From positions 30,214-63,880 of the forward strand of contig NW_003314312.1 in assembly GCF_000143415.4 (NCBI RefSeq): a stretch of DNA of 33,667 nt, in the 5' to 3' direction. A program made the translations under genes and the position numbers. Positions 1 through 11,903 of this stretch are shown here, piece by piece (position 1 is the stretch's first letter; every line of letters begins with the position of its first letter). This DNA comes from Selaginella moellendorffii (lineage: Eukaryota; Streptophyta; Lycopodiopsida; Selaginellales; Selaginellaceae). The notes beneath the pieces were generated by a model, which made no database searches, was not told the origin of the DNA, and saw nothing but the letters and a program-made list of their open reading frames with translations.

Positions 1-1780
1 ATCCTAGAGAAAGAATGAGTCTCAGTCCAGGATTGCAAACTTTCAAGACTCAACCAACTTCCTCCTACCAACAACTTCACATAGGCTCACCTCAACACAA
101 ATTTTCATGATCGAACAACATGCTTAAGCATCGAACATCTTTGCCCATATAACCGACATCCAACACTGACATCCGCAAAGTGCAAAATGAACATCCAAGG
201 CTTGATCACGAAGACCACATCTTTGGATATTCACATTGCATTAACACTCTTCTTCAATCACCTTCAAGATCTAATGTGAAGCCGAAACACTAACAAGAAA
301 AATGACATGGAAAATCAAGGTCCAAGGAAAATTCCTCATCACTTGAAATAACAATGCCACCTCCACTAACACAAGTGCTAGTGATGTCAATGCCCCAACT
401 ACACATCTTCTCCATCCAACAATCTATTCCAAGTGTTAACGGATCAACCAACAAGCCATAACAAATGAATGTTATAACCCTTTTCCAACATCTTAATGGG
501 CAAACTCTAGGAAACAAGGTACCTACTTAAGCTTAGCATAATAAACCACCATCGAGAATCCAGTCAAAGCTACTACAATGCTACTTCGTGCAAGTAGACT
601 AGCTTCTCCATCAACCACTTTGGGGTTGATCATCATTTAACTAAGCAACTTCGTAAACACATTGCTCACTATCACATGGATATGATATAAGTATCATAAT
701 GACTTGATCATCAATCAAGCAACACTATGAGCAATGCCCATGTCATTACTTCAAAGGTTTATGTGAATATCAACTGTCAACTCAATTCGACAAAATGCAA
801 CATAAATGTCACACCCCATCGATAGAGGTTTACAACACCCAACACCACTAACTTTTGTTCACAACATGGACAAGCTCATGCCACTCTCTTTCTGACCAAA
901 CTCAAAATTAATCCAACACCAAGTTATTCAAGGAGCAATAGCAAGGTTCCTCGAAAAAGAATTGAGCATTGCAACCCAAGTCTTCCAATAGCAAGCTTAG
1001 ACAAAATGGTTTAGCGCTTCACCGCTATCCATCCCACAACTTACCATTGTAAGACCACCATCTCCAACATGCATCAAGATAGGGACTCTTGATTGCATGA
1101 TGTGAACACAAGCAATGAGTTAACACCTCGTTGCAGATCATCTCTCCAAGAAGAGAAAATGATTTACGTATTTGATCTTCCATCCCCAATGACTCTCTTT
1201 TCGGTCTCATCTTTGACCAAACCTCAAGCTTGCTTTCACATTGCCTTCAGTTCAATCGAAGAAAAGTTTATGAGAGAGCACGGCAATGATTACTTGAACC
1301 AATAGACTATTCCCTACAGTCTTGATTGATCCAATTATAATCATGCCTAGGAAGGATCCACTAGTGCCGTGCTAAACAGCTACAGACCAGCCTATTTGCC
1401 ACTCATAGCAAACCTAGGGAGGTTTGCTTTCACCCATGGTACATGGAACAACTTACGGAACCACTGGAACCATCGATAGGCTTACATTAATCCTGCCAAC
1501 TCAAAGTGTAACCTCGAGTTGCTAATGCGCCTCACTCACGAGCCCAAGCTCAAACTCGTGCAAACGGAACATCTCCAAACCATCCTATGAGCCCAAGCGC
1601 AAGCTCACATCATAAGGTACAACAAGGTAACCCAAAACCTATCCCAAGGAACGATTGCGAAGCCTTTGCACCAAAACGTGTACCCACTCGGATCATCGTT
1701 TTCATCTCTGCGTATGCAACGAGACTAGTTGCCCAATCTCATTGAATAGTACTCGCTGAGACTCATCCTCTGATACCAAA
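1..1780 (-). repeat. Leader/internal region of the array, left copy (partial)
   Basis: This stretch matches 5445-7217 and continues off the left edge. It is strongly A/C-rich on the plus strand, so T/G-rich in the element's sense. A 70-codon open frame (1093-1305) recurs at 6539-6751, but it is antisense to the element and the two copies differ at many amino-acid positions. No coding function is supported. Confidence 0.75.
1767..1778 (-). other. Primer-binding site, initiator tRNA-Met type (copy A)
   Basis: The minus strand reads TGGTATCAGAGG two bases after the LTR end. TGGTATCAGAG is the usual complement of the plant initiator tRNA-Met 3' end. Its place right after the LTR defines the element's orientation. 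Confidence 0.85.
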
Positions 1781-2933
1781 TGTAGCGCACGTGGTTTTGA
1801 CCCTTTATCCTATGGTGATTTACCATAGGATAACACCACGAAGCAGAACCTAAACCCTCTTTATGCCACGTGACAGATGCCACGTGTCACGTGCCACGTG
1901 TCCATAGGAACCTGAGGTTCAGACCCTTGGGCCACTGAACAAACGAACGGTGCCAAACTCCCAAGCATGGAGCCAAGGAGTGATGGAACCGAACCACGGA
2001 GCAACTCCCGAGCATACAGCCCAAGGAGCGAAGGGACAGGGGCCCGGAGCGACTTGGAACAGTCCTAGAGCAACCAGCATCCCAATGCTAGGACCAGCAC
2101 GCAAAACGGAGCCAAACGGAGTCTGGCGCTATTTCGGCATACCGGTGGCCTAATGCGAGGACATGGGTACTCCACCAGCTAGCATGGAATGGAACTTGGG
2201 CTTAGACCCAAGCCGGACGCAGAACAAGGACAGGCACGCAAGCGGGAGCTAGACTATGCCTCAGGTTGGTCGGCCATGCCCGACCTACCCACTATCCCTA
2301 CTATACATTTGGAACCCCCCACAGCCCCCCCCCCCCCCCCGCCCCCCGCCCCCCCTTGAGGAATACACACTTTGGGGTTTCACCCCAAGCCTCCCTTAGT
2401 ATCAGGAGTTAGTCTCTGGGACAAGCTCGAAACCTACTAAATATGGAATGTCCCTAGATTGCGAATTTGGACATGGGACGAACACCATTGTGTTTAGGAC
2501 AATCTCTACATTCCGTAGATATGCCAAATGAGCAAATCTGGACACTTTCCATAAATAGCATTTGGGACCAAAATGAGACTAACACAAAGGGCATGATAGC
2601 GAGGGTGTTTGGCAGACACGGTAAGCTATCATCTAGCGATGTTGAGGGACCAATCTCAATATCGCGGGGGTTCTTGATACTAGCAAGTGCAAGCCAATGA
2701 CTCAAGTTTCTCAAACCAGGCCGAGTATGCTCAGCAAGAAACACATAGGGTTCCTACCTTATGTTTATCCAATCTAAGTGCATGGTCATTGACCAGTTTC
2801 TCAACTAGCTCAAGTGGGAAACTGATAACGGGTCCAGCAATACCGACCTCCTGCCATCGTGGCAGTAAGGTAAGAGTGTCCGTAAGGACTAGCCGACAAG
2901 TAACTTTCGATACCCGAAGTCACATTCGCGACA
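1781..2933 (-). repeat. LTR, copy A (shared by two internal regions)
   Basis: The block begins TGTAGCGCACG and ends GCGACA, so it has the TG...CA ends of a plant LTR. It is about 1153 bp long and pairs with 7218-8366. It contains five CACGTG motifs between 1788 and 1900, a perfect 12-bp hairpin at 1805-1833 and a cytosine tract at 2315-2356. Because the primer site lies at its left edge, transcription of the element is expected on the minus strand. An open frame at 1950-2153 is also present in copy B but is antisense to the element and unlike any known protein. Confidence 0.82.
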
Positions 2934-5444
2934 ATCATTACCGTTGGAAAATATAGGATTCACCATCCAACAAAATTCAATAGCAAATATATCATCAAGG
3001 AAACTCAATGAGAAAACTTAACTACCAAAGATTGTAGACAGTATGCCAAACAACTTACTAAAGATAACTCAAAGAACACAAAGTATCATTGACTGGCAAA
3101 CAAAATGTTCACAAATGTATCACCCGAAAGAAATAACATCCTAATCTATCAAAACTAACTCAAGCAATGATCAACAGAACAAAATGAATGTTGCAAGACC
3201 AACAAACATAGCGTTTATGCCAACCATCGCACCAGCCAATCTGAATAGATCCCAATCAATAATATAAAGGAACCAGAATTGCTTAAGCAAGTATCGACAC
3301 ATCCTACCGATGTCTCAAACCCAAAGACCAATCCAAAGCAAACCACAAAGAACATATGGTATTGCGAAAAGCCATAAGCCATCAAAGAGAACAACGAACC
3401 ATCATGAAAAATCATCAATCATCCTATCAATAGAAAGATGCATAATCATTATCAAAGAAAGAATCCACCATCCTGAAAAATAGCAACTCATTCTATATGA
3501 ACAACAATCAAGCAACACCTTCGACAAGGATAATCAACTATCCTAGATGACAGTCAATCTTCACCAATGATTGCTAGATGCAAAAGCCAACTTCAACATC
3601 AAAGCTAATGAGCCAAAATGCCTTCCCCCAACAACTTCTAACAAATGGAACAATGAGCACAAAACTCAAGGAACCAAAAGCTTGAAGAATCCTATAGCCA
3701 AGTCTTGCCTAATAATGATCACAAATTTCATAGAAGTTAACTTCAATGCTAAAGAAGAAATCATGATGCAACCCACAATATCTTCCTTAACACATCCATA
3801 AGCCAAACTTCATAATGCCGAAGCTAATGAAGAGCATTTCTGTATCAATCCAAAAGCTAAGCACAACGAAACTATGTTCAACCCATGAATCCATCTACAG
3901 CAAGACGTAACTCACTTCATAACAAGCACAAGAGGAATCTTCAATGATCAATATATTCCAACTCAAATCCAACAAGGATTCAAACATTCCAATATCGATC
4001 ACTAACTCTTCCACTTGCAGAGTTAGCATAGTCCACGACTAAATTACTTTTCAAGGAAAAGCCAAAGCTCAACCCTCTACTAAATAATTTCGTCTAAATC
4101 ACAACTAACTCAAACTTATTATTCAGTTCATTTGAACGTCAACACAGTTGCTAACAAGCAAATGTATGAATGCCAACAACACAAAGAAGCCAAATCATCA
4201 ACACTATCTTCATCAAGACTAATGAAACTCAATATCAATCCTTGGAAAGATATCTCATTTCACTTGAATCTCAACATCAATAATATCAATGACAAGGCAT
4301 CATTTCAATGCCATCAACACTATAACAAAGCTAGAAGAAAGCATGAGTGAATCACTACCCAAAACTTTCTAGCAACCAAGCCAACCAAAGTTGAAGATAC
4401 TTAACTTAGTATCTTAGACTAATCCTTCAACAAAACTCAATTACAGATAACACTTCCTCAAGGAGTGAATCACCACATTCAAGACTCAATGAAATCCAAC
4501 ACTATGAACTAAATGCAACCAAATGATATTGACAAAGGTAGAATCAACATGCCAATATGGAAAACCTATGTAAGCTTTATGACACGATCCTCCACAACAC
4601 CATCTGGTAAAGCAAGTTCATCACTGCTAAATCTTTATCAAGTGAAGCAAGTGTTAAAAGTCCTTGATAAAGTCTGCAAGCAACCACTAGTCGCAAAGCA
4701 ATCAATAACCACTCTTCAACTTGCCTTCACAAGACCCAACACTAAACTCATGCCATCGAGTCATATACTTGTCGAGCATGAATATAATATCCCAGGTACG
4801 AGATAAAGGTTCATGGATAAGCATAAACTAAATGACCACTCGAATCCAACTCAACCGCGATAAGCTCACAGATACATCTAGTCAATAGATCTAAGCATGC
4901 CTTAAGGAGGCTAGCTATGTGTGATCAACACTCAGTCGAAACTAAAGTGTAGACCATTAGATGGACTCATATCGGTACACAACCTCCTCATAGACAAAGC
5001 TATAGTATGGGTACCAACATCTCAACCTTAAACAACTAAGTTGGATATCACCATCCTCAGCCAAGGCGCAGGGCTACCAAGACCAAGTCAAGATCAGTGA
5101 GAGCTCACTACTCTCATAGAGTCCTAACAAAATGCAAGGTGCAACCTGCCACCAAGCAGAACATTATAGAAGAAAGGTACAAGGGTCACTCTTCTTAAAA
5201 AAGTGCAACGGCCACTTTTCTACACCAACTCCAGACTCTATTCAACTCAATTGCTTTAGCCTCAAAAGTCAGCATCTTTTTCGGGCCGCATCATACAAAC
5301 TACTTACCAAGGTCTAAGCTAACTGAAGCCAACTCCAACCCCTTCACTAGTTTGTAATGGCTTACAAAAACAAAATAGTTTTCGAGTAAAGTGATCAATA
5401 GATTAGTTATTTGAAAAGTCTAAGAAAATTTGTGGAAAATTTCC
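2934..5444 (-). repeat. Distal internal region of the non-coding element
   Basis: This 2.5 kb between LTR copy A and the repeated leader has no partner in the window. It is A/C-rich on the plus strand with many CAA, AAC and TCA runs. No protein motif, tRNA or tandem array is visible, and all open frames are short. Confidence 0.6.
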
Positions 5445-7217
5445 ATCCTAGAGAAAGAATGACTCTTAGTCCAGGATTGCAAACTTTCAAGACTCAACCA
5501 ACTTCCTCTTACAAACAATTTCACATAGGTTCACCTCAACACAAATTCTCATGATCCAACAATATGCTTAAGCATTGAACATCTTTGCCCATACTTCCGA
5601 CATCTAACATCGACATCCGCAAAGTGCAAAGTGAACATCTAAGGATTGATCATGAAGACCACATCTCCAAATATCCACATTACACTAACACTCTTCTTCA
5701 ATCATCTTCAAGATTCAATGTGAAGCCAAAACACTAACAAGAAAAAAATGACATGGAAAATCAAGCTCTAAGGAAAATTCCTCATCACTCAAATCAACAA
5801 TGCCACTTCCACTAACACAAGTGCTAGCAATGTCAATGCCTCAACTACACAGCTTCTCCATCCAATAATCTACTCCAAGTGCTAACGGATCAACTGATAA
5901 GCTATAGCAAATGAATGCTATAACCCTTTTCCAACACCTAATGGGCAAACTCAAGGAAACAAGGTACCAACTTAAGCTTAGCATAATGGACCACTATCGA
6001 GAATCCAGTCAAAGCTATTACAATGCTACTTCATACAAGTAGACTAGCTTCACCATCAACCACTTTGGGATTGATCATTATTTACCCAAGCAACTTCGTA
6101 AACACATTGTTCATTATCACATGGATATGATATAAGTATCACAATGAATTGATCATCAATTGAGCAACACCATGAGCAACACCCATGTCATTACTTCAAA
6201 GGTTTATATGAATATCAAATGCTAACTCAATTCGACAAAATGCTACATAAATAGCACACCCTATCGATAGAGATTTACAACACTTAACACCACTAACCTT
6301 TGTTCACAACACGGAAAAGCTCATGCCACTCTCTATTCGACCAAACTCAACACTAATCCAACACCAAGCTACTCAAGGAGTAATAACAAGGTTCCCAAGA
6401 AAAGAATTGAGCATTGCAACCAAAGTCTTCCAATAGCAAGCCTAGATAAAATGATATAGCACTTCACCACTATCCATTCTATAACTTACCATTTGTAAGA
6501 CCATCTTTTCCAATATGCATCAAGGTAGGGACTCTTAATTGCATAATGTGAACACGAGCAAAGAGTTAACACTTCGTTGCAAATCATCCCTCCAAGAAGA
6601 GAAAATGATTTACGTGTTTGATCCTTCGTCCTTAAGAACTCTCTTTCTGGTCTCATCTTTGACTAAACCTCAAGCTTGCTTTCGCACTGCCTTCAGTCCA
6701 ATCCAAGAAAAGTTTATGAGAGAGCATGGTAATGACTACTTGAACCAATAGACTAATCCCTACAGTTTTGGTTGAGTCACTTGTAATCATGCCTAGGAAC
6801 TATCTACTAGTGCCGTGCTAAATAGCTACGGACCAGCCTATTTGCCACTCATAGCAAACCTAGGGAAGGTTTACTTTCACCCATGGTACATGGAATAACT
6901 CATGGAACCACTAATAGGCTAACATTAATCCTTCCAACTCAAAGTGTAACCTCGAGTTGCTAATGTGCCTCACTTACGAGCCCAAGCGCAAACTCGTGTA
7001 AACGAAACAACTCAGTCCACCCTATAAGCCCAAGAGCAAGCTCACATAATTACAGTACAAGAAGGTAACCAAATCCATACCCAAGGAACGATTGCAAAGC
7101 CTTTGCACCCAAACGTGTACCCACTCGGATCATCGTTTTCATCTCTGCGTATGCAACGAGACTAGTTGCCCAATCTCATTGAATAGTACTCACTGAGACT
7201 CATCATCTGATACCAAA
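5445..7217 (-). repeat. Leader/internal region of the array, right copy
   Basis: This is the counterpart of 1-1780 and lies directly downstream (minus strand) of the copy B primer site. No open reading frame resembles gag. The opening bases ATCCTAGAGAAAGAATG are identical to the first bases of the window, so the repeat probably extends further left than the window shows. Confidence 0.75.
7204..7215 (-). other. Primer-binding site, initiator tRNA-Met type (copy B)
   Basis: The minus strand reads TGGTATCAGATG two bases after LTR copy B. Ten bases match the tRNA-Met complement, and the last two have drifted compared with copy A. Confidence 0.8.
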
Positions 7218-8366
7218 TGTAGCACACGTGGTTTTGACCCTTTATCCTATGGTGATTTACCATAGGATAACACCACAAAGCGGAACCTAAACCCTCTTTA
7301 TGCCACGTGACACATGCCACGTGTCTAAAGGACAGTGGTGCGGAACCCAAGGTTCAGGGCCTTGGGCCACTGAACAAAGGAACAGTGTCAAACTCCCAAG
7401 CATGGAGCCGAGGAGTGACAGAACCGAACCACGGAGCAACTCCCGAGCATACAGCCCAAGGAGCGAAGGGACAGGAGCCCAGAGTGACTTGGAACAGTCC
7501 TAGAGTAACCAGCATCCCAATGCCAGGACCAGCACGCAAAACGGTGCCAAACGAAGTTTGGCACTATTTCGGCATACCAGTGGCCTAACGTGAGGATATG
7601 GGTACTCCCCCAACTAGCATGGTGGGGAGCTTGGGCTTAAACCCAAGCCGGATTCAGAAAGAACAAGGACAGGCACGCAAGCGGGAGCTAAATTATGCCT
7701 CAGGTTGGTTGGCCATGCCCCCGACCTACCCACTATCCCTACTATACATTTGGAACCCCCCACAGCCCCCCCCCCCCCCTTCCCCTTTGAGGAACACGCT
7801 TTGGACTTTCACCCCAAGCCTCCCTTAGTATCAGGAGTTAGTCTTTGGGACAAGCTCGAAACTTACTAAATATGGAATGGCGCTAGATTGCGAATTTGGA
7901 CACGGGACGAACACCATTGTGTTCAGGCCGATCTCTACATTCCGTAGATATTCCAAATGAGCAAATCTCGACACTTTCCATAAATAGCATTTGGGACCAA
8001 AATGAGACTAACACAAAGGGCATGATAGCGAGGGTGTTTGGCAGACACGGTAAGCTATCATTTAGCGATATTGAAGGACCAAGCTCAATATCGCGGGGGT
8101 TCCCAACACTAGCAAGTGCAAGCTAACATTATGAGTTTCTCATCACCGTGTCAAGTCTGCTTGACTAAATGACAACTTAGGATTTCCTTCCTTAGTGCCC
8201 TTCCGGTCTAAGTGCACATGTGATGACTAGTTTCTCAACTAGTTTAGGCGGAGACTGATAACGGGTCCAGCAATACCGATCTCCTGCCATCGTGGCAGTA
8301 AGGTAAGAGTGTCCATAAGGACTGGCCAACAGGTAACTTTTGATACCTGAAGTCACATTTGCAACA
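7218..8366 (-). repeat. LTR, copy B (5' LTR of the complete element)
   Basis: This is the second LTR, about 1149 bp, starting TGTAGCACACG and ending GCAACA. Similarity to copy A stops precisely at 8366, where unrelated sequence begins, which fixes the outer end. It has the same hairpin (7242-7270), three CACGTG motifs (7225, 7304, 7318) and a shorter cytosine tract (7756-7785). The two LTRs differ by many substitutions and small indels, so the array is not very recent. Confidence 0.82.
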
Positions 8367-11308
8367 CAACTTTAGGATCTTGGGAACAGTAAAATATTTT
8401 CCTTAAAAAGTTGAGGAAGTGATCCATATAAGCATTTGACTTAACAAACTGCCTTATAAAGTTGAGGATGGTGCTCAAGAATTTGAGACTGGAGTTAGTA
8501 ACTGTAGAAGGTCAAATATAGATGAGGATATAGGTCCTTGAAATAGTAGCCGAGGCTATCTTTAATAAATGTTGGAACAACCCAAGGAATTTGGGATATA
8601 CTTAAAAGATGATTTGGTATTCTCATAATATAGACAGATAGTCCTAAGAGGCAAAGTTAACCCATATAGAATAAAGAATAATCAAGTGTCGGAATAACAC
8701 TTGCAAAGATGGTCCTTGTGAGTAGAACATGAATACAAGAAGTTATATTTCAATAAGCTAGCGTCTTAGAAATAGCTATAAGGGTAGGACCTTATGAGTC
8801 GTCAAATTAACAAAGTCCAAAAAAGCTGGATGACTCAAGTGGAATCAAAAAATGGTCCTAAAGGATCAATAAAAACATTTGGACTGAGGTGTGTTGTACT
8901 ATACAAAGGATGGGGAGGATAATAAAATCCAAATATGAGAACAATAAATATCTTGTTAATAACAGAATGTGCCATACTAATATCATGAAAAAGGTGTCCC
9001 TGGAAAAAAACAACTTTGGTGTAGAGTTGTGTGTGAACACTATACTATGATATTAACTAATAGTTGGCATGAGAAATCATTGCTTTGGTCTTGGCAAAGA
9101 CCTAGACACAAATGGAAAGTGTCATGAAAGCAAGCTTGTGAAGCTGACAATGTGGAGGCCCCAAGTGTCTCAAAGGATGATGCCTTAAGATCAAGTTAGT
9201 GAGGTTCACAAAAACCCCTTGCCAAAGGAATCCTAATGGAAATGAGAATGGTATAACTTAAGTTGAAAGGCATACGGTTAGAGTGTGGTGACCCAAATAA
9301 TGATGAAGGTGTAGAAGCACTAGCAATGAGTTGTAGTACTTGTCAATTATGGGGCAACTAAGCAAAAGGTGCAAACATAATTAATTGGATTAGTGGAAGT
9401 TAACTTTCCAAAACTTTTTATTGGGATAAGGAGGTTAAATATATTCCTTGGAGGGATAAATTACCTATATTGAGATATAGTAAGTCAATGTGTTAAAAGA
9501 AATGCTCATTGTCAAAGAAGACCATTATTGAGATACTTAAACACTCTTAAATACCAAGAAGTGGTGTTTGGTATCATGAAGGCATTGGATAAAGTCTAAG
9601 AAACTAATTCCTTAGCTAATAATGGATAGAAGGTGCCATCCAATATCCAAAGTTGTGGAAACAAAGAAGTCCATCTATTCGAATTAGACAAAACCAAAAG
9701 GGATTTTAGCATGGCTAGCAATGGGCATAAAAATACCCATACGTAATTCTAGTGTGTGGGATTACATGGTGAGCATACTCAGATTGAAGAACCACTCCTT
9801 AAATTATTGAATAAATTCATCCCTAAGAATACTTACTAAGGCATGGTAGAAAGTGCAAAACTACCCTCATAGCCAGAAGGAGAATAACTAAAGGGAAGGT
9901 GTAAAGCCAAAAAACAAATAATAAAAGAATAGAACTGAATTATAAATATTAAAAGGTATAGCCAAAGGTGATTATGCAAGTTGGGAGTGGAGAATTAAGA
10001 GGGTGTTTGAAGGTGTTGCTATTGACAACCATAATACTATCTAAAGTATGGAATTATTCATGTTAGACTATATAGTGATTAAAAAGCTTGCGAAAGGAAA
10101 GGCCTTAGCAAACTAAGGGAGAGAGTCCCTTCAAAGTTCCCAAAGATAATTCTAAGTAGGTTAACACTTAGAAAGATAAATGTAAATGGTTTATAGAATT
10201 ATGCAAAAATTAGAGTGGCATAGCAGAAGTATAGTCTTGAAGCTTGCCATGAGGTGAGGCTATTAAGATTAAGGAACAAATTTCTGAGTGTTCAAAGAGA
10301 TAGCTTTGAATGAAAGTCGATGGTTAAGGACTTTCATGCTTATGCATGAAACCATGTTACACTGGTTAGAAGACTTGCTAAGCAAGATTGACAAGTCGAG
10401 GGAACAAAGACCCTAGATGAAGGTGTTGACTTCAAAAAGGTGGCCCATAGGGCCGAGCATGGAGGAGTCCATGCATGATCATAGACTTGTTAGATGAGAG
10501 GACTTAGCAATTCAGAGGAATTAAGTTCATAAACTATGATCAATAGTGCACTTTGGGATTAAATTAGTGCACCGGTGTGGGGAGTCACATTAGTTATCCT
10601 AGGTGATGCTGTTTATAGATGCATATATAAAGGTTAAGTTTGAGTCCCAACCCTTTAGTGCTTGGGTTCAAGTCCCCATTCACTAAGGTATGGTGATAGT
10701 TTAGAATATGAGGACATTCATTTCTCGATCATCATGGGCTCTCAATAAAGAGACTGGCTTAGGCATATCACCAAGTGGGGGATGCCTTGGAGTTGTGATG
10801 CATAATTAGATTGTTTAGTGTTAAAGCTTAAAATATTTAACTTGAACACTTTGGTGCAAGTGGCACTAAGGACGTGGTGAATGAGATAGAAACAACCAAG
10901 TTTAGTTGCTATGAACCTTTGGCCAAAAAGGTTGGCTTGGGTGCACTGCCAAGTGTAGAGGATGTCTTTAGGGTTATAGTCAACAATTTAAAGTTCTGGA
11001 AGACTTAGTACCTATTGGCAAACTTATTAAGGTGTCAAAGTTAGATCACTAAGTGATTTTATGGCTAAATAAGGATAAAATCCTTGTGAAGTTAAAGAAT
11101 AAGGTCCCTAATTCAAAATGTTGATTTAAACTATTGGTAATGGTGTGGCTTGGTCAAGGTGACCAAGTGGGAAAGACATCTGAGGGAAATGAACTGTGAC
11201 AATGTAATGGTATTATGAGTTCAAGAAAATAATCTCTACAGAAAGACTCATTGAGTGAGTCGCAAGGTTGGGCCTGGATAAAGCCCACAATAGAAAATAT
11301 TATGGAAA
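8367..11308. other. No gene seen; AT-rich, G/A-biased plus strand
   Basis: About 2.9 kb without a plausible coding frame in any of the six frames. Composition changes sharply at the LTR boundary: left of 8366 the plus strand is A/C-rich, while here it is rich in G, A and T. It is probably old retroelement sequence, but no LTR, primer site or protein relic could be matched. Confidence 0.5.
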
Positions 11309-11313
11309 TTTAC

Positions 11314-11499
11314 TATAAGCAACCAAAAAGAATGATTTGAGAGACGATCCATAAGGTTTAAATATAGAGGGAAAGGGCCCATGAACAAGAGTGCACCCCT
11401 TTTTCCAATCAGTTAAAAATCTTGGGATATTTGGGGTTAAGTGTCTTTGGGTTTGAATAGTACTAAGTTGAGTGACCACTTGGGAAGTCCAAACTTACA
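11314..11499 (+). repeat. TRIM left terminal direct repeat
   Basis: This is the 186-bp 5' repeat of the TRIM. Compared with the right repeat it lacks 8 bp just before the terminal CTTACA and has TATAAGC in place of TGTAAGC at its start. Confidence 0.9.
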
Positions 11500-11501
11500 T
11501 G

Positions 11502-11513
11502 TGGTATCAGAAG
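11502..11513 (+). other. TRIM primer-binding site (tRNA-Met type)
   Basis: TGGTATCAGAAG begins two bases after the left repeat. Ten bases match the usual plant tRNA-Met complement. The spacing is the same as in the large element at 1-8366, though the two are on opposite strands and unrelated in sequence. Confidence 0.85.
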
Positions 11514-11704
11514 GGCCTTGTGTTTGATTTTGTTAGTTGGCTAGGGGAATCACACCACATGTTAATTCACATTTAGTAGGTCCAATTTGCTCCCATTGGG
11601 CTTGACTCGAGGGGTAGGGTGTCAAGAGAGCGAGGCTCTCGGGAGAGTTGCAGCTCTCAACTTCCATTCACGAAGGCGTAAACTTGCAGAAAAGCATGGT
11701 GGAT

Positions 11705-11898
11705 TGTAAGCAATCAAAGAAAACGATTTGAGAGACAATCCATAGGGTTCAAATATAAAGGGAAAAGGCCCATGAACAAGAATACACCTCCTTTTTCATT
11801 CAGTTAAGGGTTTTAGGATATTTGGGATTAAACGTCCTTAGGTTTGAATAGTATTAAGTTGGGTGACCTATTGGGAAGTCCAAACTCAAGAGCTTACA
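11705..11898 (+). repeat. TRIM right terminal direct repeat
   Basis: This is the 194-bp 3' repeat of the TRIM, with intact TGTAAGC...GCTTACA ends. A short purine-rich stretch (AGAAAAGCATGGTGGA) just before it may be the plus-strand primer tract, though it is interrupted. Confidence 0.9.
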
Positions 11899-11903
11899 TT
11901 TAC

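Larger units (their letters stand above)
1..8366 (-). mobile_element. Tandem non-coding LTR retroelement (LARD-like), LTR-internal-LTR-internal
   Basis: Two long direct repeats are seen: 1-2933 matches 5445-8366 throughout, with scattered substitutions and small indels. Within each, a ~1.15 kb block starts TGTAGC and ends in CA, bordered on its left by a reverse-complement tRNA-Met primer site. The element therefore reads on the minus strand: LTR 7218-8366, primer site, internal 2934-7217, LTR 1781-2933, primer site, and a second internal copy running off the left edge. The complete internal region is about 4.3 kb and has no gag or pol; its longest open frames are under 100 codons and match nothing known. 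This fits large retrotransposon derivatives (LARDs), which rely on enzymes from autonomous relatives. The shared middle LTR suggests unequal recombination between LTRs. No convincing polypurine tract is visible beside 2934, and target duplications cannot be judged because the left end is outside the window. Confidence 0.8.
11314..11898 (+). mobile_element. Complete TRIM (miniature LTR retrotransposon) with target duplication
   Basis: Two ~190-bp direct repeats (11314-11499 and 11705-11898) flank a 205-bp interior. The right repeat has perfect terminal inverted ends, TGTAAGC and GCTTACA; the left repeat has one change at its start (TATAAGC) and an 8-bp deletion near its end. Two bases after the left repeat lies TGGTATCAGA, the tRNA-Met primer site. 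The 5 bp TTTAC occur immediately outside both ends (11309-11313 and 11899-11903), as expected of an integrase-made target duplication. There is no coding capacity, so the element must be mobilised in trans. All features match the TRIM class described in plants. It is upstream of nothing obvious. Confidence 0.93.

Noticed and set aside
1093-1305. 70-codon open frame present in both array copies (also 6539-6751)
   Set aside because: It is antisense to the retroelement, matches no family, and the copies differ at about one residue in five, so its conservation follows from the DNA repeat and not from protein selection.
1950-2153. Open frame within the LTR, repeated at 7307-7588
   Set aside because: Antisense to the LTR, different lengths and ends in the two copies, no known motif.
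10664-10680. GGTTCAAGTCC resembling a tRNA or SINE B box
   Set aside because: No A box lies 30-60 bp upstream, no cloverleaf can be drawn and no A-rich tail or target duplication is seen.
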